DNA from: Fundidesulfovibrio putealis DSM 16056
Lineage (GTDB): Bacteria; Desulfobacterota; Desulfovibrionia; Desulfovibrionales; Desulfovibrionaceae
Length of the DNA: 64,000 nt
Reading direction: 5' to 3'
Assembly (NCBI RefSeq): GCF_000429325.1
Contig: NZ_AUBQ01000006.1
Span: forward strand, 124,001-188,000
Shown here: in pieces, positions 51,390-59,434 of the stretch
How positions within the stretch are numbered: the stretch's first letter is position 1
Layout: the number at the start of each line of letters is the position of its first letter
Program-made: the position numbers and the translations under genes
Notes under the pieces: model-generated
The model's input: the letters and a program-made list of their open reading frames with translations, nothing else
Databases searched by the model: none
What the model was told of the DNA's origin: nothing

Positions 51390-53216
51390 TTACTTGCTGC
51401 TAAAGTAAGGGTCAATTGTATAGATGTCGCTGTTTTTATTGTCCTGTTTCGTGAGAAAGTCCCGATGTTTTTTTAACCTTGTTGCGATTGAGTCAATAGC
51501 AGTATGAATAGCATTGGTATAGGTAGCGACATCGACGTCGCTGATTAGTTTTGAAAAGGTAATATTGTACTCCGTTGTGCCGTCTTCCAGTATGGACGCT
51601 TGGCATTCTTCTAGGGTAGTATTTTCTGAGACATTAATTGTCGCAATGTCGTCAATTTCGTCAATTATGTCGCTGATCTCCGGGATCATGCTGGGAAGAT
51701 CACGAGATGGCCTATACCATCCTGTCGTGCTAAGTTCATTGTCGTCGATGTCTTCGGTTATCATGAGGCCTCTCTCGTTGCATATTTGAAGCAATACTCG
51801 GCGGGATTGTTCTTCTGAAGGTTCTTCTGTTATATTGTAAGATTTAAAAAAACTTGTGATTATGGGTATCGCATAGTATTTAGTGTGCCGATATTTGTCT
51901 GTTTCTGAGAGGAAAGAAAGCATTTGGGTTATTCTTCTCCAGCTGCTAAAGGATAACTTTGCGGATTCTGTGTAGAAGTTGGGGACTTTGTCGTCGTTTC
52001 TGTTTTTTATGAATGAGGAAGAAAAGTACTCAACAAGGCTTTTGTGTATAAATGAAATGAAATGTCCATCTTCTTGCATAAGACAGGCAACTTTAACTAT
52101 GTCGTGTCTAAAATCGTCCGCCTTGCATGATACCTCAAGAAATGAAATTGATTGATTTAGCAAAGTATAAAATTCTGTGTCGGTTAGGCTTACCTTCATC
52201 CCGTTCATCGCTACAAGGTAGCAAAATGTTCTAAAAAGCTCTTCGAGGCGAAATTCACCGAGTTGCGTTTTGTGTAGCCGGGTTAGGCCAGGCTTTGTTT
52301 TGTCATGTTTGCTGAAAACTGTTGTAAAGAGCTTTTCGTAAAATTCTGGGATGTTGCTGGGGACGGATTGCTCGGCATTGTAAACTTGAATAAGGAGTGT
52401 GAGTAGAAGTGGTGTGTTGAGTATCCCTGACACTTCAGCCGTGCTAGTGTTTATTGACGAAAGAAGGTGCTGTAGTTTCTTGCCTTTGACGCCAAGTTTT
52501 CTGAAGAATGGTTCTCTGTCTTTGTCTTCTAGTTTTTTTAAATGAAGTACTTTGTATGTTGGAATTTTTTGTGCATCTGTTCCAGGCCTTGACGATATTA
52601 TGACTTGAATGTTTGGGTATGATGCTGCAAGTTTGTCGATGCTCCGGAGCAAGTCTCTAGTTGAGCAGTCTTCAACTTCGTCAAATGCGTCAAGAAGTAG
52701 TACGATTTTGTCTGTTTTTAGTATGTCATGGGTATTTACGTCGTTGTTGTCGTATCCATAGCTCGTAAGCGCTTCATTGATCGCATTGAAAAGATCAAAT
52801 TTTGCAGTAATTTTTCTTAGTTCTATGAATATGGGGAGTCTTCCAGATCCTTTTCGTGAGAGTTCTTGTATGCAGAGGTAGCGTAAGAAAACTGATTTAC
52901 CTTGTCCAACCGTCCCCTCAATTACAATGTTCTCTTTTGAAATGTCAGAAAGACTGTCGACAGGTATTGTCGCAACGTGCGGATGGTAAGTGACAAGTTT
53001 CGATGGGTAATAAAAATCGCCAATATAGACATCATTGTCCTTTTGCCAAATGGTTTTGATGCTGCCAACTTGCAGTATTTTGTCGTGGAGCTTTTTAATT
53101 TTTGTAATGTCTTTCCAGTGTTTGTTTTTGAACAGAACGTGTTTTGTTGCTTTGTATATATCTTTCGCGATTTCTGTAAGAACACCGTATCCTATCTTGG
53201 AAACTTCTGCATCCAT
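51390..53216 (-). CDS. NACHT-domain STAND NTPase (NLR-like, putative phage defence)
   Basis: A 608-residue protein. The N-terminal 90 residues carry IGDFYYPSKLV, a stretch common before bacterial NACHT domains. The NACHT core has Walker A GTVGQGKS at 101-108, Walker B IVLLLDAFDE at 171-180, ISSRPG at 207-212, LNTPLLLTLL at 266-275, and HFISFIHKSLVEYFSS at 385-400, the hallmark of the STAND helical region. Residues 400-608 are a charged helical C-terminal part; no known effector domain is recognised. Bacterial NACHT proteins (bNACHT) are known anti-phage sensors. The gene is far richer in A/T (about 37% GC in sampled lines) than its neighbours, a sign of horizontal acquisition. ATG 53216 has GGTGCGCC upstream, a poor site. 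Confidence 0.87.
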   Translation of the reverse strand: MDAEVSKIGYGVLTEIAKDIYKATKHVLFKNKHWKDITKIKKLHDKILQVGSIKTIWQKDNDVYIGDFYYPSKLVTYHPHVATIPVDSLSDISKENIVIEGTVGQGKSVFLRYLCIQELSRKGSGRLPIFIELRKITAKFDLFNAINEALTSYGYDNNDVNTHDILKTDKIVLLLDAFDEVEDCSTRDLLRSIDKLAASYPNIQVIISSRPGTDAQKIPTYKVLHLKKLEDKDREPFFRKLGVKGKKLQHLLSSINTSTAEVSGILNTPLLLTLLIQVYNAEQSVPSNIPEFYEKLFTTVFSKHDKTKPGLTRLHKTQLGEFRLEELFRTFCYLVAMNGMKVSLTDTEFYTLLNQSISFLEVSCKADDFRHDIVKVACLMQEDGHFISFIHKSLVEYFSSSFIKNRNDDKVPNFYTESAKLSFSSWRRITQMLSFLSETDKYRHTKYYAIPIITSFFKSYNITEEPSEEQSRRVLLQICNERGLMITEDIDDNELSTTGWYRPSRDLPSMIPEISDIIDEIDDIATINVSENTTLEECQASILEDGTTEYNITFSKLISDVDVATYTNAIHTAIDSIATRLKKHRDFLTKQDNKNSDIYTIDPYFSSK

Positions 53217-53988
53217 GGCGCACCTCTGGGCTGTCGTTGCTTATATTTTGCAAGTTTATCATGTATTGTCAAATGTGTTTGCTGGTTGGCGTTTTGTTGT
53301 GCGTATGTTGAGTGGGCAGTGAAGGTTGTCTGTATGTACAGTGATGGTTGTCACCTCGCACCTCCATCCCGCCCCCCATACTCCCCAGAAAAGGGCTTGA
53401 AGCCCTGGTCTAATCCCCCGCACATCCTCCGGCACACACTCTAGCCGGAACCCATCCCCCTATGCCCCTCGCCATCAGCGTGCTGGAAGTCTCAACTTTC
53501 GAATGGCTGTAACGACGGGATGCGTTCAGGCGAACGGCTCTCCTTCTTCTCGCGATTGGCCTCATGATCTCCGAGATGCCGCATTGCCGTGGTCTAAGAT
53601 CAACGCATCGCTCTGTAATACTCAGAAATTCCTGCGCTATTGTCCGCATTGCAACCTTATTTGTCCTCGGTATTTGATTTATATTCGATGAAATCGATTC
53701 TTTCCCATTGCAAGATGGCATAGATATGGTATTGTAGGAACATTGTTAAATTAATACGTAAGGTTGCAAATTGCCTAAGCATCAGGGGCGTTGGAGGTTG
53801 GACCCGGCCCGCTATGGCCTCAGCAGCGTCATTGCTGCTTCCTTCTTATGCCCGGCGACGCGGGCAGCGCCGAAGTCAGCCAGCGAGCCCCAAATAGCCG
53901 CGCAAATTCTATGGAATACGAGGTGAAGACCGTGATCATTATCACTCTGAGTACACTGTTCTCTCGATTGGCAAGAGGCAACTTGTGG
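53217..53988. other. AT-rich intergenic segment holding a duplicated 5' region
   Basis: About 770 bases with no accepted gene. It contains copy 1 of the lysE upstream repeat (53387-53471), an 11-bp inverted repeat (53649-53659 and 53759-53769), and a frame of 62 codons at 53503 that I do not accept. Promoters for the NACHT gene (minus) and the DUF1571-like gene (plus) must lie here but are not identified. Confidence 0.5.
53387..53471 (+). repeat. Direct repeat of the lysE leader, copy 1
   Basis: Aligns with 54777-54858 from AGAAAAGGGCTTGAAG through GGCACACACT, TAGCCGG and TCCCCCTATGCCCCTCG; the match is roughly 80% with one short gap. After the shared ATGCCCCTCG the two diverge, and here the frame closes within a few codons. 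A truncated or exchanged copy of the lysE start. Confidence 0.8.
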
Positions 53989-54702
53989 ATGTCCTTGTTT
54001 TTGGCATGCGCCGTGCTGTGGATGATGGCCTTTAACTGTACCGTGGCTGTAGCCGCTCAGGAGAACGAACTGCTCGCGCTGTTGCAAAAAATGGAGGCGA
54101 GTTACGCGAAGGTTGAGGATTATACTACGGTGTTCCGCAAGCATGAGCGAGTGAAAGGAGTACTGCTTCCACCAGAGTCGATTTATCTGAAGTTTAAAAA
54201 GCCATTGCAAATCTACATGAAATGGGTGGATGGGCCGACGAAGGAAGCTATCTACGTAGAAGGAACGAACAAAAACAGGGTTGTCGCGCACAGTGGCGCA
54301 AGTCTGACGTGGAACTTGGACCCCAATGGATCAATCCTTATTGCTGGCAACCGGCATGCAATAACTGACATCGGCTTTGGTTTCATCCTCAACGTTATGA
54401 ACACAAATTTCCATATGGCAATAAAGCATGCGGAGATTGAAATCACCCGCATGGGGGAAGAATCTTTCGAAGGCAGGCCAGCGATCATCGTGGAGGCTAA
54501 ATTTACCCCAAAGGACGGGAGAAAGTACTATGCCACTCGCATGGTCTGCCACATCGACAAAGAGTACCTGCTTCCTGTAGGGATTTCATGTTATGACGAG
54601 AAAGACGCCCTTATGGAGGAGTATAGCTACAAGGACGTAAAAATTAACGTAGGTCTTAAGGACATGGATTTCTCCAGACATAATCAGGACTATGACTTCT
54701 AA
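53989..54702 (+). CDS. DUF1571-like exported protein
   Basis: A 237-residue protein; signal peptide 1-25 ending VAVAA-Q from ATG 53989. Mature: LLALLQKMEASYAKVEDYTTVFRKHERV and KPLQIYMKW fit DUF1571, a family of LolA-like periplasmic lipid-carrier fold proteins; YYATRMVCHIDKEYLLPVGI and YSYKDVKINVGL follow. Earlier ATG 53911 adds 26 residues and another hydrophobic stretch; GAGG upstream of 53989 is nine to twelve bases away. Codon use is more A/T-rich than neighbouring genes. Flanked by the lysE leader repeats. Confidence 0.75.
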   Translation: MSLFLACAVLWMMAFNCTVAVAAQENELLALLQKMEASYAKVEDYTTVFRKHERVKGVLLPPESIYLKFKKPLQIYMKWVDGPTKEAIYVEGTNKNRVVAHSGASLTWNLDPNGSILIAGNRHAITDIGFGFILNVMNTNFHMAIKHAEIEITRMGEESFEGRPAIIVEAKFTPKDGRKYYATRMVCHIDKEYLLPVGISCYDEKDALMEEYSYKDVKINVGLKDMDFSRHNQDYDF

Positions 54703-54776
54703 TGTGCGATGCATGATCAATGGATTCGAATTCAACTGAAAGATTGCGCCCAGGAGCGTGGCATTGCGTAGTCGAC

Positions 54777-54858
54777 AGAAAAGGGCTTGAAGCACTGGTC
54801 GAGTCCGCCGTAAGCTTACGGCACACACTTTAGCCGGAGCCTCCCCCTATGCCCCTCG
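54777..54858 (+). repeat. Direct repeat of the lysE leader, copy 2
   Basis: The intact copy, ending with the first codons of the LysE-family gene (ATG at 54849). An inverted repeat CGTAAGCTTACG is present in this copy at about 54809-54820, and not in copy 1. Confidence 0.8.
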
Positions 54859-55529
54859 ACACGTACCTCGCCTTCGTGGCCGCATCCTCACTCCTCCTCA
54901 TCATCCCCGGCCCCACGGTGATGCTCGTGGTCGGCTTCGCGCTCTCCTACGGCGCGCGCCGGGCCAGCTGGTCCGCCGTGGGCGTCATGCTGGGCGACGC
55001 AACCGCTCTCAGCTGCTCCCTTCTGGGCCTGGGGGCCTTCCTCCAGACCAGCGCGCATCTCTTCTCCATCCTCAAGTGGGCGGGCGCGCTCTACCTCATC
55101 TGGATGGGCGTCAAAATGATAAAGGGCGGGGGCAACACTGCCTCCCACCCTTCTCATTCGTCCGGCGCGGCCGACATCGACCCTATCGGAGCGTCCCCAC
55201 CCTCCGCCGCCCGCCCGGCTTCGAACTCCCGCATGCGTATGGTTCTGCAGGCCTATGTGGTCACGGCCCTGAACCCGAAAACTCTCTTGTTCTTCGTGGC
55301 CTTCGTGCCCCAGTTCATCACGCCGGGGCCGGACGTGCACACGCAGATGCTCATCATCCTGGCCACCTTCGTGGGGCTGGCCTTCCTGAACGTGCTGGCC
55401 TATGCCGCGCTGGCCGGATCAGCCCGCCGCGCCGCGCGCGACCCTGGCGTGCTGCGCGCCTTCAACCGCCTGGGCGGCTGCACCTTCATCGGCGCCGGAC
55501 TCTGGACAGCAGCCCGCGAGGCTAGCTGA
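54849..55529 (+). CDS. LysE family amino-acid exporter
   Basis: A 226-residue protein with about six hydrophobic segments. IPGPTVMLVVGFALSYG is the family signature and NPKTLLFFVAFVPQFI follows; between helices three and four is a non-family insertion rich in H, S and P (about residues 98-125). Members export amino acids such as lysine, threonine or homoserine lactone; substrate unknown. Its 3' end overlaps the convergent NifX-like gene by eight bases. Confidence 0.87.
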   Translation: MPLDTYLAFVAASSLLLIIPGPTVMLVVGFALSYGARRASWSAVGVMLGDATALSCSLLGLGAFLQTSAHLFSILKWAGALYLIWMGVKMIKGGGNTASHPSHSSGAADIDPIGASPPSAARPASNSRMRMVLQAYVVTALNPKTLLFFVAFVPQFITPGPDVHTQMLIILATFVGLAFLNVLAYAALAGSARRAARDPGVLRAFNRLGGCTFIGAGLWTAAREAS

Positions 55530-55866
55530 CGCCCCCGCCAGCAGCATACATGCCCGACGGCTTGAGCCGTCCCTCCAGGAGCGCCAGAACCGCCTCGTCC
55601 GGCTCCATGGGGCGGTCCACCACGTAGGGGGTGATGCCGCGCGCCCGCAGCGCTTCGGCGCTGCCGGGGCCGATGCCCTTGCAGACCACGCTGTCGCAAT
55701 CTTGCAGCTTGTGCAGATTGGCGGCGTTCAGGCCGTCCGGGCCGAGCGGCCTGCTGTTTCTGGCCACGATGCGCCCGGCCTCGGCCTCGGCCAGGTAGAG
55801 CAGGGTGCTCTTGCCGAAATAGCCCGACATGGACCCGGACTCGTCGCAGGTAACGGCGATGCGCAT
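55522..55866 (-). CDS. NifX/NafY-like dinitrogenase-cofactor family protein
   Basis: A 114-residue protein of the NifB/NifX/NafY superfamily fold (MRIAVTCDESGSMSGYFGKS, CDSVVCKGIGPGSAEALRARGI). Stand-alone members often bind iron-molybdenum or other metal clusters in anaerobes and are common in Desulfovibrio beside DUF134 genes, as here. GGAGG precedes ATG 55866. No nif genes are in the window; cofactor is not known. Confidence 0.83.
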   Translation of the reverse strand: MRIAVTCDESGSMSGYFGKSTLLYLAEAEAGRIVARNSRPLGPDGLNAANLHKLQDCDSVVCKGIGPGSAEALRARGITPYVVDRPMEPDEAVLALLEGRLKPSGMYAAGGGVS

Positions 55867-55983
55867 GGTGTCGACCTCCCGCTGGAGGCCCGCCGCATGT
55901 CGCAGCGTCGTCCTCCAGATGATTTCCTCGCTCCGTGCGGGGCAGGGTGCATAGTCCCCGCCCCGCGCGTGAGCGCCGAAGCG

Positions 55984-56478
55984 CTAGGCAGGCTTCTTGG
56001 TGCGGCAGCAGGTGTGCCCTTCCGGCTTGGCCTGGGTCAGGCATTCGCCACCCTTTGCGTGGCCGTGCCCCTTGCCACCGCAGCCGCAGGAACCTTCAGC
56101 CGCCACGGTCTCGTTCGTTTTGGCCGCGTGGCCCTTGCCGCCGCAACAGGTGTGTCCGGTTTGATCGCTCATTTCGTAATTCCCTCCGTCGATTGTAAGA
56201 GTCATGCCCCGCACCAGCGCCGTGGCCACCTTGGCGCGCCCCTCTTGCAGCACGCGCCCGAACGTGGCCCGCGATACGCCCATCTGCTGCGCGGCGGCCT
56301 CGTGATACAGGCCCTCCATGTCGCTTAGGCGCATGGCCTCCAGTTCTTCCAGAGCCAGCACGACCTGTCCGGCCCCGGGTGAGCCGGAGGCGGCGGCCCC
56401 GCAGGGTCTGCCCGTAGGATGGAAGGCCCGGCAGACGGGCTCGCCGTAAATGCGGCAACAGCGTTTGGGACGTGACAT
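55984..56478 (-). CDS. DUF134 DNA-binding protein with Cys/His-rich tail
   Basis: A 164-residue protein. Residues 1-95 are DUF134: RPKRCCRIYGEPVCRAFHPTG, LALEELEAMRLSDMEGLYH and a sigma-like HTH AAQQMGVSRATFGRVLQEG. Residues 105-164 are unusual: repeated clusters CCGGKGHA, CGCGGKGHGHAKGG and HTCCRTKK, suited to metal binding. Upstream at 56501 lies a palindromic TGAGCATATGTTCA, a plausible operator for autoregulation. Probable metal-responsive regulator of the NifX-like neighbour (inference). Confidence 0.83.
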   Translation of the reverse strand: MSRPKRCCRIYGEPVCRAFHPTGRPCGAAASGSPGAGQVVLALEELEAMRLSDMEGLYHEAAAQQMGVSRATFGRVLQEGRAKVATALVRGMTLTIDGGNYEMSDQTGHTCCGGKGHAAKTNETVAAEGSCGCGGKGHGHAKGGECLTQAKPEGHTCCRTKKPA

Positions 56479-56500
56479 GATCTCTCCGTGGGGAGGATAA

Positions 56501-56514
56501 TGAGCATATGTTCA
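56501..56514. promoter_or_regulatory. Near-palindromic operator candidate upstream of DUF134
   Basis: TGAGCATATGTTCA, a 7+7 inverted repeat with one mismatch, 23 bases upstream of the DUF134 start. No -10/-35 is assigned. Operator role is inference. Confidence 0.4.
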
Positions 56515-56599
56515 AAATAAGTCAACCGGCGCGCATCAAAAAAGCGGACGCCGGCATCTGAACCAGGCGTCCGCTCCATGCGGTCATACGTTTTGCTGC

Positions 56600-58189
56600 C
56601 TACTTCCTGACGGAGGTGACGATGGCCTTGTCCAGGCCCTCGTACGACTCCAGTATCTCGCGCCGCGCGGCGTGAAGGGCGGTTTGGCGCTGGTCGAACT
56701 CGGCCCGGGGGTAGAGCTTCTCCGGGTGCATGAGGATGGAATCAACGCCGGGGATGACGCGCGGCACCATGAGGCCGGTGGCCTCGCTGATCTCCCAGTC
56801 CTGCAGGCCGCCGCGCACGATGGTCTCCAGGATGTTCACGGTGTCGTTCAGGGTGATCTTGCGGGCGTGTTCGCCCTCGCCGACGCTTCCGGTGTTCAGG
56901 AGGTAGCAGTTGATGTGCGGGTTCCACTTGAGGATCTCGTGGAACAGGTGGGCGTGCTCCACGCGGTCGCCCGCCAGGAAGGGGTCGTAGAAGAAGACGT
57001 TCTTGATCTTGCCCGCCTGGGTGGGGTCTCCCGCCGAGGACTCCATGGACTGCCCAAGCACCATGAAGGCCGTGGCCTGCCAGGGCGAGAGCTTGGCCAC
57101 CGCCGGGATGGTGGGGCCGCGCGTGATGATGAACAGGTTGTCCACCGTGTCGGCTGTGATGTTGCGGTGGGCGTGCATGAAGTCGCGCCGCTCGATCACC
57201 GCGCGTCCGTTGGAGGTGCGCTCGATGTTGAAGAAGTCCATGGCCCCGGACTCGTCCACGTGGACGTTCTCCAGGTAGGTGTCGGGCTTGAGCGCGCCGT
57301 AATAGGTCTCGATCTGCTCGCTGGGGGTCAGGCCGTCGGTCTTGGCGTAGATGCCGCCCTGCTCGAAGCCGTGGAAAGTGCCGTCGCGCTTGAGGATGCC
57401 GCCGTCGTCCTGGATCAGCCAGGACTCCTCGCCGATGGTGTTGGCCAGCACCCGGCAGGTGAGCGAGGTCTTGCCGTTGGCCGACAGGGCCACGAACAGC
57501 GAGGTCTGCGTCTCCAGGCCGCCGTGGGCCATCTCCAGGCAGTCGCGGCGGCAGCCCGCGTGCAGGAAGATGCCGTCGCGCTCCATCTTGGCGCGCCAGT
57601 CCTCGCCCGCGAAGATACCCTTTTTCCACTCGCCCAGGTAGCTGGAGTTGCGCACGATCTTTATCATCCGACCGTCGTCGGAATGAACGAGCCTGATAGT
57701 GATGTCTTTTTCGGGCAGGGGCTTTGCGGCGTTGCCTTCCCAGGCCTCGTCGTGGAAGAAGATGACCTGGTAGGTGGGGTCGGTGACGTTGTTTATGCGC
57801 GGGCCGAAGAGCTTGGCCCCGCCGTAGGCGATGTGCGCGAAGCGGCGCGGAACGATCAGGCGCGCCGTGATGGGCCTGTCGCCGCCGCGAATCTGCACGT
57901 CCAGGCAGATGAGCTGGTGCTGGCTGAGCGCCTTCTTGGCCTGGGCGAGCAGAGCGAACTCGGCCTGGCCGAAGGGGGCGTCGATGCTGTTTCTGGTGAA
58001 GGGTTTGGCCCTGGACATGGGCTCGGTGAAGGCGACGACGTTGCCGTAGGTGGTCTCCTGTACGTCCGGCTCCTCCAGGCAGATGCGCTTGAGACGCTCG
58101 GGGCCGGGGTTCTGGATGACGCGTTCCTCATCCACCGCCTGGGCATAGATTCCCCGGACAGCGATATCGAATTCCTCGAAAATTGGCAT
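56600..58189 (-). CDS. pckA: ATP-type phosphoenolpyruvate carboxykinase, altered P-loop
   Basis: A 529-residue protein of the ATP-PEPCK fold, converting oxaloacetate and ATP to PEP. FFHDEAW, GGLETQTSLFVALS and FEQGGIYAKT are family-like. The usual nucleotide loop SGTGKT reads SANGKT at 236-241, and the acidic DDEH-type motif appears as QDDGG. The lysine and serine/threonine of the loop remain. It may be a functional variant subgroup or a repurposed homologue. ATG 58189 is chosen; ATG-like start at 58237 would add 16 residues. Confidence 0.78.
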   Translation of the reverse strand: MPIFEEFDIAVRGIYAQAVDEERVIQNPGPERLKRICLEEPDVQETTYGNVVAFTEPMSRAKPFTRNSIDAPFGQAEFALLAQAKKALSQHQLICLDVQIRGGDRPITARLIVPRRFAHIAYGGAKLFGPRINNVTDPTYQVIFFHDEAWEGNAAKPLPEKDITIRLVHSDDGRMIKIVRNSSYLGEWKKGIFAGEDWRAKMERDGIFLHAGCRRDCLEMAHGGLETQTSLFVALSANGKTSLTCRVLANTIGEESWLIQDDGGILKRDGTFHGFEQGGIYAKTDGLTPSEQIETYYGALKPDTYLENVHVDESGAMDFFNIERTSNGRAVIERRDFMHAHRNITADTVDNLFIITRGPTIPAVAKLSPWQATAFMVLGQSMESSAGDPTQAGKIKNVFFYDPFLAGDRVEHAHLFHEILKWNPHINCYLLNTGSVGEGEHARKITLNDTVNILETIVRGGLQDWEISEATGLMVPRVIPGVDSILMHPEKLYPRAEFDQRQTALHAARREILESYEGLDKAIVTSVRK

Positions 58190-58338
58190 AGAAAAGCCTC
58201 GTTGGGTTGGTTTGGGCGCACATGGCTTGTACCCCAATTCACGAGGCTATGCCAAGGGCAAAGGAGAGTTGCATTTGTGACGCGGCTGGCATAGTCGGGA
58301 AAAACAACGGTTTATGAAGGGTGTTCCGGGAGGGGCTC

Positions 58339-59310
58339 ATGTTGATCGTAACCGGTGGGGCAGGGTTTCTGGGCAGCGCGGTCCTTTGGAAGCTCAACGA
58401 GATGGGCCGGGAGGACATTTTAGTGGTGGATAACCTGTCCATCAGTGAAAAATGGCGCAATCTGGTGAACCGCCGCTATGTGGATTATGTCAATAAATCC
58501 GAGTTTCTGAGTAGGATTCAAGGCGGCGGCAACATCTTCGGAGCTACCGCCGTGGTGCACCTGGGGGCCTGCTCCTCCACCACTGAGCGCGACGCGGACT
58601 ACCTCTACGCCAACAACACCCGCTTCAGCATCGAACTCTGCCGGTTCTGCCAGGAGCACGGCCTGCGCATGGTGAACGCCTCCAGCGCGGCCACCTACGG
58701 CGACGGCTCCCAGGGCTTCGAGGACGGGGCCGAGAGCCTGGACGACCTGAAGCCCATGAACATGTACGGCTATTCCAAGCACCTCTTCGATTTGGCCGCC
58801 CGGCGCGAGGGGTGGCTGGACAACGTGGCCAGCCTGAAATTCTTCAATGTTTACGGGCCGAACGAATACCACAAGGGCGATATGATGAGCGTGGCCTGCA
58901 AGGCTTTCACGCAGATCAGGCAGGGTGGGACGGTGAAGCTGTTTAAGTCCCACCGCGAGGGCGTGGAGGACGGCGGGCAGCTGCGCGATTTCGTCTACGT
59001 CAAGGACTGCGCAGATGTGGTCTGGTGGCTGTTGGAGAACCCGCACGTGGGCGGGGTATTCAACGTGGGGTCGGGCAAGGCCAGGAGCTTCAAGGGCCTG
59101 GTGCGGGCCGTGTTCTCGGCTATGGAACTGCCCGAGAGCATTGACTATGTCGATATGCCCGAGGCTATCCGGGAAACCTACCAGTACTACACGCAAGCGC
59201 CGATGGCGCGCCTGCGCGGCGCCGGGTACGACGGGGAGTTCACCTCGCTGGAGGACGGCGTCAGGGATTATGTGGCGCGGTATCTCTCGGCTGGGGATAG
59301 GTATTTGTAG
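58339..59310 (+). CDS. hldD: ADP-glyceromanno-heptose 6-epimerase
   Basis: A 323-residue NAD(P)-dependent SDR epimerase. TGGAGFLGSAV is the Rossmann motif, ASSAATYGDG and the active YGYSK with catalytic Tyr/Lys are present, KFFNVYGPNEYHKGDMMSV follows. It finishes ADP-L-glycero-D-manno-heptose for LPS inner core, and pairs functionally with the adenylyltransferase gene at 9.5 kb. ATG 58339 follows GGGAGG. Confidence 0.92.
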   Translation: MLIVTGGAGFLGSAVLWKLNEMGREDILVVDNLSISEKWRNLVNRRYVDYVNKSEFLSRIQGGGNIFGATAVVHLGACSSTTERDADYLYANNTRFSIELCRFCQEHGLRMVNASSAATYGDGSQGFEDGAESLDDLKPMNMYGYSKHLFDLAARREGWLDNVASLKFFNVYGPNEYHKGDMMSVACKAFTQIRQGGTVKLFKSHREGVEDGGQLRDFVYVKDCADVVWWLLENPHVGGVFNVGSGKARSFKGLVRAVFSAMELPESIDYVDMPEAIRETYQYYTQAPMARLRGAGYDGEFTSLEDGVRDYVARYLSAGDRYL

Positions 59311-59434
59311 CCTGCGCGATCATGGCGCGATGGCCTCATGATCGCGTTTCGCCGGGCACCAGCCGCAGGGCGGGGCGGTCAGGCGCGCTGATGCGTCCTG
59401 GACCGGCAACTAGCCGTCAACTGGCGGCTAGACC

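Noticed and set aside
53503-53691. 62-codon frame with a CPHC motif inside the island
   Set aside because: No ribosome site, mixed composition and no family; the Cys motif alone is too weak.
53791-53988. TTG or early ATG start for the DUF1571-like gene
   Set aside because: Would put a poor leader ahead of a clear signal peptide; 53989 fits the exported form better.
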